Shown: positions 1 through 5,915 of the stretch, one piece after another
Layout of the letters: each line of letters starts with the position of its first letter
Position numbering within the stretch: the stretch's first letter is position 1
DNA from: Eubacterium sp. UBA3720
GTDB lineage: Bacteria > Bacillota > Clostridia > Lachnospirales > Lachnospiraceae
Reading direction: 5' to 3'
Assembly: GCA_002371335.1 (NCBI GenBank)
Contig: DFHP01000133.1
Coordinates: 1-12,499 of the forward strand
Length of the DNA stretch: 12,499 nt
Notes under the pieces: generated by a model
The model's database searches: none
The model's input: only the letters and a program-made list of their open reading frames with translations
What the model was told of the DNA's origin: nothing
Translations under genes and position numbers: made by a program

Positions 1-1
1 A

Positions 2-676
2 GACTGTACACAGCTTGAGATCGGTGACTTCCCGCTTGTTGCAAGACCGGGTCAGGAGCAGAAACATAACCAGCTGCTTATGACACGTCCTGCATTTGGC
101 GGAAACACGATCGCTACGATCGCGTGCCCGAATAATCGTCCGCAGATGGCTACGGTACGTCCGGGCGTAATGCAGAAGATCACTCCGATCGAAGGAGCAA
201 AAGCCAATGTAGTTGAATTTGACGCAAAGCTGGAAGAGAACCACAAATATGTGGAGATCATGGAAGTAGTCAAAGCAGTCAAAGACGCTGTTGACATTCA
301 GGAGGCTAAGATCCTCGTATCCGGCGGCCGCGGCGTCGGATCACCTGAGAATTTCAAGATCCTTGAAGACCTCGCCGCAGCTATCGGCGGTGAAGTTTCC
401 TGTTCACGTGCAGTAGTAGATTCCGGCTGGAAACCGAAAGACCTTCAGGTGGGTCAGACAGGTAAGACTGTCCGTCCGCAGATCTACTTTGCTATCGGTA
501 TTTCAGGAGCGATCCAGCACGTTGCAGGTATGGAAGAGTCTGATTTCATCATTGCTATAAACAAAGATGAATCCGCGCCTATCTTCGACGTAGCTGACTA
601 TGGTATCGTCGGTGACCTGAATCAGGTCGTTCCGAAACTGACGGACCTCATTAATAAGGCAAAAGCTGAAAAGTAA
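2..676 (+). CDS. etfA: Electron transfer flavoprotein alpha subunit, 5' truncated by window edge
   Basis: EtfA forms a soluble FAD-containing heterodimer with EtfB and passes electrons to or from acyl-CoA dehydrogenases such as butyryl-CoA dehydrogenase. The frame is open from base 2 to the stop at 674-676, giving 224 visible residues of a family usually about 320-350 long, so the N-terminal third lies outside. The C-terminal FAD domain is plain: VSGGRGVGSPENF, then SRAVVDSGW, QVGQTGKTVRPQ, the signature GISGAIQHVAGM, and AINKDESAPIFDVADYGIVGD near the end. In clostridia etfA commonly ends a bcd-etfB-etfA block, which would lie upstream. Here it is followed directly by a strong terminator, so it is the last gene of its unit. 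Whether this Etf is of the electron-bifurcating type cannot be judged without the N-terminal part and EtfB. The family call is very secure. Confidence 0.96.
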   Translation, partial: DCTQLEIGDFPLVARPGQEQKHNQLLMTRPAFGGNTIATIACPNNRPQMATVRPGVMQKITPIEGAKANVVEFDAKLEENHKYVEIMEVVKAVKDAVDIQEAKILVSGGRGVGSPENFKILEDLAAAIGGEVSCSRAVVDSGWKPKDLQVGQTGKTVRPQIYFAIGISGAIQHVAGMEESDFIIAINKDESAPIFDVADYGIVGDLNQVVPKLTDLINKAKAEK

Positions 677-702
677 GGGATTGCTTAAGGTTTTGTGATA
701 GA

Positions 703-734
703 GGGAGCTGTCGCGTTTGCGACAGCTCCCTTTT
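703..734 (+). terminator. Intrinsic terminator after etfA
   Basis: A perfect 12-bp GC-rich stem (GGGAGCTGTCGC at 703-714 with GCGACAGCTCCC at 719-730) closes a GTTT loop and is followed by four T residues. It lies 26 bases after the etfA stop and separates the etf unit from the carbohydrate genes downstream. Confidence 0.93.
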
Positions 735-960
735 AATATGCAGATTGAAATCTGACAGGAATATGAAAAATGTTTTAATACTATCTGAAAAAACGGTGTA
801 ATTATCCAATTATAATGCAAGATATTATAATATTTTTTTCAGAACAAAATGTACAATCATATATAGAGAAAGCCAGGCAAAACAATTTACATTAAACGCT
901 GTAAAGAAAAAACGATGTATCTCAGAAGAATGCGGAATATGATGATCGGAGGTGCAGAAA
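735..960 (+). promoter_or_regulatory. AT-rich upstream region of the broken isomerase gene; candidate promoter and operator
   Basis: This gap holds two TATAAT hexamers (811-816 and 826-831), but neither has a recognisable TTGACA-like box at 16-18 bases. A spaced palindrome, TTTACA (886-891) and TGTAAA (900-905) separated by 8 bases, lies downstream of both and could be a regulator site. GGAGG at 948-952 is the ribosome binding site of the gene starting at 961. Function is inferred from position only. Confidence 0.3.
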
Positions 961-1781
961 ATGAAAAATATTAAAATCGGAGTATGCGACTGGGCATTGC
1001 CCGGCAATGGACTTTATGCGGTACAGATAGCTGCTGGTGCAGGGCTTGATGCGTTATCGTTAAAGATAGGGCTTTATGAAAATGATTATCCGATCACGCA
1101 TTCCGAAATGCAGAAGATCTATTTGAACGAACAGCAAAGGTATGGCGTTGAATACTGTGCCATCGCGTTGAATGATTTTGATAATATCCAATGCACGCCA
1201 GGAAAGAAACGAAGGAATATGACATCGTATGGGATCTGTTGAAACGTGCAGTTCCAACGGCAGCAAATCTGGGAGTGAAGATCATACAGGTTTCCGGATT
1301 TGCTGAAAGTGAAATAAAGACAGAAGAGGATATGGAACACAGCGCGCGGGCTTTCCGCTATCTGTGCGACGCTGCGGGCGAATACGGGATATCAGTGGCA
1401 GGTGAAAATCTCATGACGCCTTCAGAGTTTAAAGCCTTGTCGGAGATGGTGGACCGTAAAAATTTTTATCTTTATTTCGACAGTCAGAATTATAATGTTT
1501 TCCGCGGGTATAACGAAATCGATATTCTTGAAGGCTCCTTTGACAAAATGTGCGATCAGATACATGTAAAAGATGGAGAAGTGATGAGCGGCGGTCTCCT
1601 GGGCACAGGACCATCAGAATTCCATGAGACCATGAAATGGCTTGGAAAACATGATTATTCCGGCTATATTCTTCTGGAGAACTATTATGATGTTCTTCCG
1701 CTGCGTCTTCAGTCTGAAAATCCGTACGAGCTACTTCGACAGGATATTGAAACTCTCAGAAAAGCAATTGCAGATAATTAA
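961..1781 (+). pseudogene. Sugar phosphate isomerase/epimerase (TIM barrel), frameshifted
   Basis: Two overlapping open stretches in different frames together read as one protein of about 273 residues of the xylose-isomerase-like TIM-barrel family (AP_endonuc_2 type). The 5' part (961 to about 1190) begins MKNIKIGVCDWALPG and carries the first strand and helix. The 3' part (from about 1191) holds the rest, including likely metal-site residues in SVAGEN, LYFDSQNY, IHVKDGE and YILLENYY. The first frame continues with unrelated residues and stops at 1242. Adding one A in the CAA near 1189-1191 would restore one frame (reading ...NIQ then MHARKETKEYD). A single-base loss in a short A run is therefore the simplest cause, either real or a sequencing error. 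ATG 961 is preferred over GTG 952 because GGAGG at 948-952 is 8 bases upstream of 961 and overlaps the GTG. It is distantly related to the intact isomerase at 4419. Substrate is unknown. Confidence 0.8.
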
Positions 1782-1921
1782 AAATAAGTATGCAGAAAAA
1801 CAAAAATTAAATACTCTTAACGGAAAAAGAACATCCCCCGAATGCATGGCAGAAAAGCATTGAAAAGGATATTTTTAACAAAAATAATTACAAGGAAATA
1901 ATGGAGCATGTGCACAGAATA

Positions 1922-1950
1922 TTGAAAATATTGTGTTCTTAAGTTAAAAT
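1922..1950 (+). promoter_or_regulatory. Probable sigma-70-type promoter for the AraC-family gene
   Basis: TTGAAA (1922-1927), a 17-base spacer and TAAAAT (1945-1950) match the housekeeping consensus at 5 of 6 positions each. The -35 box lies inside a short palindrome, AATATT-gaa-AATATT (1919-1933), which could bind a regulator. It sits about 67 bases before the ATG at 2017. Confidence 0.6.
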
Positions 1951-2016
1951 GTTTGTATAGTTTTCATAAAAATCATACCAGTGTTCTTTAAAATTTTGGA
2001 GGAAAGAAGGCAAAGA

Positions 2017-2910
2017 ATGAAAAATTACGAACATTTAAGAGCCCAATGCTTCATGAGAAGGCCTTCTGATCTGCGTTTTAAGGAAAATATTCCACGCATG
2101 CTGTATATATGCAAGATCAGCCCCGAAGTGAGCAAAAAATATTCCAGGGTAATGCATTCACATGAAAATCTTATCGAAATTGTTCTGATATATTCAGGCA
2201 GCAGTACATATATGATCGACGGAAAGATGATAGATGTAAAAAAGGGAGATCTTCTGATATATAACCAGGGGATAGTGCATGATGAAATGGTGTTCCCGAA
2301 AGATCAGATAGGATTCTTCTGTATAGGGATAGAAAATCTGCTTTTGCCGGGAAGAGGTAAAAATGAACTTACAACGAAAAAACTCGGATATCGGTTTGAG
2401 ACAGGAGAAGAATTTGACGATCTGTATAGTCTTTATGAAATGATCTATCAGAATCTGGCAAAGGAGAAGACAAACGCCGAAAACTTCTGTAATGATCTGG
2501 CGATGGCGCTCCTTGAAAAAGCCATCACAGTCGTGGGAAGCGGAAATAACGGAAAAACAGACGCGGAAGATCTGGTGGATAACGCGGAGCTTCTCAGCCG
2601 AAAGGTTAAAGAATATATTGATGAGCATTATAAAGAACCAGTCACGGTTAATGATATTGGAAAGGCACTGTACCTCAGTCCGTATTATGTGGCGCATATA
2701 TTCAAGGAAAACAGCGGGTATTCACCGATCCAGTATCTGATACGAAGGAGGATCGGAGAGGCGCAGACATTGCTGATTACTACAGATATGCCGATCGCCC
2801 AGATCGCGCTGGAGGTCGGATTTGACAATCAAAGTTATTTCAGCATTCAGTTCACGAAGAATGTAGGAATGCCGCCGATGAAGTTTAGAAAGAATTATGT
2901 AATACCATAA
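2017..2910 (+). CDS. AraC-family transcriptional regulator with N-terminal cupin domain
   Basis: The 297-residue protein has the standard AraC/XylS layout. An N-terminal cupin-like sensor occupies about residues 40-110; it includes HSHENLIEI near 47-55, a typical sugar-binding arm motif, and DVKKGDLLIYNQG. A linker follows, then a C-terminal double helix-turn-helix: VNDIGKALYLSPYYVAHIFKE at about 211-231 and IAQIALEVGFDNQSYFSIQFTK at about 260-281, ending in the usual P-x-x-FR segment. Such proteins bind DNA directly upstream of sugar-use genes and respond to a small ligand. Its position immediately before the inositol-type genes suggests it controls them, and perhaps the broken isomerase gene. 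ATG 2017 is chosen because AGAAGG (2005-2010) lies 6 bases upstream; a GTG at 1981 in the same frame would place GGAGG inside the coding region. Ligand unknown; family call secure. Confidence 0.93.
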   Translation: MKNYEHLRAQCFMRRPSDLRFKENIPRMLYICKISPEVSKKYSRVMHSHENLIEIVLIYSGSSTYMIDGKMIDVKKGDLLIYNQGIVHDEMVFPKDQIGFFCIGIENLLLPGRGKNELTTKKLGYRFETGEEFDDLYSLYEMIYQNLAKEKTNAENFCNDLAMALLEKAITVVGSGNNGKTDAEDLVDNAELLSRKVKEYIDEHYKEPVTVNDIGKALYLSPYYVAHIFKENSGYSPIQYLIRRRIGEAQTLLITTDMPIAQIALEVGFDNQSYFSIQFTKNVGMPPMKFRKNYVIP

Positions 2911-2937
2911 TATTTTCTATGTAGAAACCTGAAAACA

Positions 2938-3026
2938 TTTTATCTCAGTGTGAGATGACCCCCACTTCTTAAGTGGTGGTTATGACAAGATTGTTTCAGT
3001 GGGGTCCAATCTCCCACTGAGATAAA
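2938..3026. repeat. Repeat R1, complete copy: imperfect 88-bp palindrome
   Basis: TTTATCTCAGTGTGAGA (2939-2955) is mirrored by TCTCCCACTGAGATAAA (3010-3026) with one mismatch in 17. Inside, GACCCCCACT (2957-2966) can pair with AGTGGGGTC (2998-3006) with one bulged base; alternatively CCACTT (2962-2967) pairs with AAGTGG (2971-2976) around CTT. The first 48 bases recur at 7983-8031. It lies between the araC-type stop and iolG. This resembles a small non-coding palindromic mobile element (MITE- or IS200/IS605-end-like), but no transposase is present and the family is not identified. Confidence 0.8.
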
Positions 3027-3031
3027 CGCTC

Positions 3032-3115
3032 CGCGAGGATGCGCAGGGATTCGGTTTGGAAGATGTCAGCTGAAGCTGACCCGAATCCCGCGCCAAGTCT
3101 CGCGAACAAGACTTG
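3032..3115 (+). promoter_or_regulatory. Structured leader of the iolG-like gene with alternative stems
   Basis: A nested hairpin covers 3032-3104. Outer pairing is CGCGAG (3032-3037) with CTCGCG (3099-3104), then GCGC (3041-3044) with GCGC (3090-3093), then GGGATTCGG (3046-3054) with CCGAATCCC (3081-3089). An inner GTCAGC (3065-3070) pairs with GCTGAC (3075-3080) around TGAA. A competing 7-bp stem, CAAGTCT (3094-3100) with AGACTTG (3109-3115), shares bases 3099-3100 with the outer stem and spans the rest of that arm in its loop. The ribosome binding site follows at 3124. Two exclusive folds before a start are a hallmark of attenuators and riboswitches. It may instead be the tail of repeat R1. 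No known riboswitch class was recognised. Confidence 0.5.
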
Positions 3116-3140
3116 AATTGTAACGAGGAGGGAAAAAAGT

Positions 3141-4325
3141 ATGATTAATGGAGCAAAAGTGTTAGACCATCCGATACGCTGGGCAATGGTAGGAGGCGGA
3201 AAAGGAAGCCAGATCGGATACATTCACCGTTCAGCCGCGCTTCGGGACGGTAATTATGAGCTGGTGGCCGGCGCGTTTGACATTGATCCTGAAAGAGGAA
3301 TCGAGTTTGGAAAGGAACTTGGCGTAGCTCCGGAACGATGCTATCCGGACTATAAGACAATGTTTGCCGAGGAGGCAAAGCGGGAAGACGGTATTGAAGC
3401 CGTATCCATCGCTACGCCTAACGGACTTCACTATGAGGTACTTAAGGCTGCTCTTGAAGCCGGACTTCATGCAGTATGCGAAAAACCGCTCTGTTTTACA
3501 TCAGAGCAGGCGGACGAACTTGTAGCCCTTGCAAAGAAAAAGAACCGTGTCGTAGGCGTGACATACGGATATTCAGGACATCAGATGATCCAGCAGGCGC
3601 GTCAGATGATCAAACACGGTGATATCGGTGACGTTCGCGTTATTCAGATGAGTTTCGCTTTTGGCGCATACAACGTACCCGTAGAGGAGACCAATGCGGC
3701 AGCAAAATGGAGATTCAATCCGGCTAAGGCAGGACCTTCAGGCGCTATGGGCGATGTGGGTACACATCCGCTGTTCATTATCGAGGCTATGCTTCCGGAC
3801 CTGAAGATCGATAATCTGATGTGTACTACAAAGTCTTTCATCCCCAGCCGAGAGCTTGAAGACAATGCTTTCACCATTATGAATCTGAAGAAAGGCGATC
3901 ACATTCAGGAGGGAGCACAGGTATACTGCTGGTCATCATTCATCAACTGCGGAGCACGCCATGATCATGTGATCCGTGTCGTAGGGTCCAAGGCTTCTAT
4001 TGAGTGGGATGATGAGAGACCGAATCAGCTGGCATATGAAGTTGAGGGACAGCCGCGCTGCATTATGGAGAGGGGCGCTTCCTATCTGTATCCGGAAGCT
4101 CTTGTGGAAGACCGTATCGGCGGAGGACATGCAGAGGGTCTGTTTGAGGCCTGGTCGAACCTTTACAGGAGATTTGCAGTCGCTATGGAGTCGGCTGATC
4201 TCGGAATAAATGAATACGGTGACTTCTGGTATCCTAGCGTAGTTGAGGCTGCAAACGGCGTCAAATGGGTAGAAAAATGTGTTGAGTCTGCAAAGAATGG
4301 CTCTAAATGGGTAAGCTTCGACTGA
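3141..4325 (+). CDS. Gfo/Idh/MocA-family NAD(P)-dependent dehydrogenase, probably inositol dehydrogenase
   Basis: The 394-residue cytoplasmic oxidoreductase has an N-terminal Rossmann fold, with AMVGGGKGSQIGYIHR at about 15-30 binding the dinucleotide and FDIDP near 46-50 at the end of the second strand. SIATPNGLHYEVLKAALEAGLHAVCEKPL follows, containing the conserved EKP (Lys115). The C-terminal substrate domain carries GAMGDVGTHPLF, where Asp205 and His209 match the catalytic Asp/His pair of IolG-type enzymes. The family oxidises one ring or chain hydroxyl of polyols. With IolE-like and IolD genes just downstream, oxidation of myo-inositol (or an isomer) to an inosose is the best guess; sequence alone does not fix the substrate. 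GAGGAGGG (3124-3131) gives a strong ribosome binding site 9 bases before the ATG. It is somewhat longer than classical IolG (about 340-350), so another polyol or sugar acid remains possible. Confidence 0.85.
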   Translation: MINGAKVLDHPIRWAMVGGGKGSQIGYIHRSAALRDGNYELVAGAFDIDPERGIEFGKELGVAPERCYPDYKTMFAEEAKREDGIEAVSIATPNGLHYEVLKAALEAGLHAVCEKPLCFTSEQADELVALAKKKNRVVGVTYGYSGHQMIQQARQMIKHGDIGDVRVIQMSFAFGAYNVPVEETNAAAKWRFNPAKAGPSGAMGDVGTHPLFIIEAMLPDLKIDNLMCTTKSFIPSRELEDNAFTIMNLKKGDHIQEGAQVYCWSSFINCGARHDHVIRVVGSKASIEWDDERPNQLAYEVEGQPRCIMERGASYLYPEALVEDRIGGGHAEGLFEAWSNLYRRFAVAMESADLGINEYGDFWYPSVVEAANGVKWVEKCVESAKNGSKWVSFD

Positions 4326-4418
4326 TAAAGAAAAACCGTGTAGGAAGTTTTTATTAATTATCTGTTGAATGTGAAAACAGGCAATTACCATAAAGTAAGA
4401 AAGAAGAAAGGCGAACAC

Positions 4419-5348
4419 ATGGGACTGAATATTTGCGGCGCTCCATGCTGCTGGGGCGTTGATGATGTGACTAATCCATATATTCCCGGCTGGCAGAGAG
4501 TAGTGAGAGAGGCGCATGAGGCCGGCTACCGCGCGATAGAGCTGGGGCCTAACGGATGGATCCCGACTGATGATATAGAGCTTGTTGCGGATGAACTGAA
4601 TAAAAATGAGATGGGAATAGTTGCCGGAACTATATTTGACGACTGTCTGTCTGAGAATAATTTTGAAAAGCTGAAGGAACAGGCTCACGGGATCTGCGCA
4701 CTGATTTCAAAACTGCCAAAACTTCCTGTCCTTGAGGGACAGAGATGGCCCACCCCGTACATGACGCTGATGGACTGGGGACATGATGAGCGTGATTACG
4801 CTGCGGGACATTCTGACAGAGCGCCCCGTCTTCCGAAAGAAGACTGGGACCGTATGATGTATCACTTTAAAGAGCTGGCGAAGATCGCCAACTCATACGG
4901 CGTTCGTCCGGTCCTTCATCCTCATTGCGGAGGATATGTCGAATTCGGCGACGAGATCGATGCTTTCGCAAATGATATTCCAAATGAGCTTGCCGGTTTT
5001 GTCCTTGATACTGGTCATACGGCATATGCGGGAATGGATCCTGTAGAGTGGCTCAGAAAATACAGGGATCGTCTGGATTATGTCCATTTCAAGGACATAA
5101 ACGGTCCTGTTTACGAGGAAGTCATGAAGGAGCATATACGTTTCTTTGAAGGCTGCTGGAAAGGATCAATGTGTCCGATCGGCCAGGGAACGATCGATTA
5201 TCCCGCTGTAAAAGCTGTGCTTGATGAGATCGGTTACAGCGGCTATATTACGATAGAACAGGAGAGCGATCCGAGAAACTGTGACCAGGCTCTGGAAAAC
5301 TGTAAGGCCAGCATTGCTTATCTGAAATCTATCGGATTTGAAGTGTAA
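4419..5348 (+). CDS. TIM-barrel isomerase/dehydratase, IolE-like (inosose dehydratase candidate)
   Basis: This 309-residue protein belongs to the xylose-isomerase-like TIM-barrel family, which includes IolE (2-keto-myo-inositol dehydratase) and IolI-type isomerases. It has AGYRAIELGPNGW near 35-47, HPHCGGYVEFGDE at 167-179, LDTGHTAYAG at 196-205, YVHFKDING at 221-229, the GQGTIDY loop at 255-261 and GYITIEQE at 275-282. Glu, Asp, His and Glu in these motifs are the expected divalent metal ligands. The gene follows the dehydrogenase by 93 bases and shares its strand, and iolD is next. Dehydration of an inosose to the diketone used by IolD would fit. Start choice: ATG 4419 has AAAGG at 4407-4411, 7 bases upstream; an in-frame TTG at 4365 has no such site. 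Plain isomerase or epimerase activity is the alternative. Confidence 0.8.
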   Translation: MGLNICGAPCCWGVDDVTNPYIPGWQRVVREAHEAGYRAIELGPNGWIPTDDIELVADELNKNEMGIVAGTIFDDCLSENNFEKLKEQAHGICALISKLPKLPVLEGQRWPTPYMTLMDWGHDERDYAAGHSDRAPRLPKEDWDRMMYHFKELAKIANSYGVRPVLHPHCGGYVEFGDEIDAFANDIPNELAGFVLDTGHTAYAGMDPVEWLRKYRDRLDYVHFKDINGPVYEEVMKEHIRFFEGCWKGSMCPIGQGTIDYPAVKAVLDEIGYSGYITIEQESDPRNCDQALENCKASIAYLKSIGFEV

Positions 5349-5419
5349 CAAAAAAACAGAATAAATAAGCCAAACGTCATTCTGCACGAAGTGTACGATT
5401 TGGTTTAACGAGTGAAAAG

Positions 5420-5455
5420 CAGTGGTTTCCGCATCTGTGGGAATCGCTGTTTTTT
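5420..5455 (+). terminator. Intrinsic terminator after the iolE-like gene
   Basis: CAGTGGTTTCC (5420-5430) pairs with GGGAATCGCTG (5439-5449) through 11 pairs, three of them G-T, followed by six T residues at 5450-5455. The T tract is also the start of repeat R2, so the repeat abuts the terminator exactly. Confidence 0.75.
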
Positions 5456-5549
5456 GTTTCACAGGAAATATCAACCATTTTCTGTGAAACAAACCCTCCG
5501 GGGGGATGCTCACGCCGCACAGAGGAAGGCAGCTGCGCTGCCATGCGGC
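5450..5549. repeat. Repeat R2, copy A: palindrome plus nested hairpins
   Basis: TTTGTTTCACAGGAAAT (5453-5469) pairs with ATTTTCTGTGAAACAAA (5477-5493), one G-T pair among 17, around a 7-base loop. After CCCTCCGGGGGG come GCCGCA (5514-5519) pairing with TGCGGC (5544-5549), and inside it GGCAGC (5528-5533) pairing with GCTGCC (5537-5542). Bases 5450-5532 recur at 12418-12499 with few changes. The 3' limit is uncertain because the other copy is cut by the window edge; GC-rich sequence continues to about 5578. No coding capacity or known RNA family was recognised. Confidence 0.8.
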
Positions 5550-5915
5550 GGCGCGCAAAGTCCGGTTCGCTGCCCTCAAGATACGCCAATAATTCTAAAA
5601 TAAAAAAAATGATAAAGACATTATTTTATAAAAACAGACATAAATAAGATAAATAAATCTTTTTTTTCAAGTTTCTTGCACTTGTCTGGTAAATATAGAA
5701 CTGCTGATAAAAGATAGTTGATCCGTATCACGAGATAGTGTTTTTACAATCTTGCGTAATTGAACCCGATAAGCCTTTAGACCAAGATGTTAAAAGAAGG
5801 TTTTTCACGAAAGTGTTAATCTTAAATCATCAAATACAGGATCTGACACTGGTCAGGGAAAAAGTTAAAACATCAGATAGGTAAAAATGAATTGCTTTTA
5901 AAGGAGGAATTATCA

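Larger units (their letters stand above)
5349..5915. other. 567-bp non-coding gap between the iolE-like gene and iolD
   Basis: The gap holds, in order, a small bulged hairpin (CCAAACGT 5370-5377 with ACGATTTGG 5395-5403), a terminator (5420-5455), repeat R2 (5450-5549), and an AT-rich stretch from about 5595 to 5900. No convincing gene was found in it. A weak promoter-like pair, TTGTCT (5682-5687) and GATAAA (5706-5711) with an 18-base spacer, could serve iolD, since the terminator suggests iolD needs its own promoter. AAGGAGG at 5901-5907 is the iolD ribosome binding site. Confidence 0.6.

Noticed and set aside
1191..1781. Separate small gene starting at ATG 1191
   Set aside because: It lacks a ribosome binding site and the first strand of the TIM barrel, which is encoded in the other frame just upstream; a frameshifted single gene explains both parts.
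2938..3115. Known riboswitch or T-box
   Set aside because: No T-box sequence, cobalamin, TPP, SAM, glycine or similar core motif was recognised, and no terminator T run follows the hairpins.
3936..4688. 250-codon minus-strand open frame across the iolG/iolE-like junction
   Set aside because: It overlaps two well-supported plus-strand genes and shows no recognisable motif.
5450..5600. CRISPR array or tandem repeat
   Set aside because: Only inverted pairing within one unit; no regularly spaced direct repeats and no cas genes.
5412..5603. Short open frame of 63 codons
   Set aside because: It runs through the terminator and repeat R2, has no ribosome binding site, and its composition reflects the repeat.
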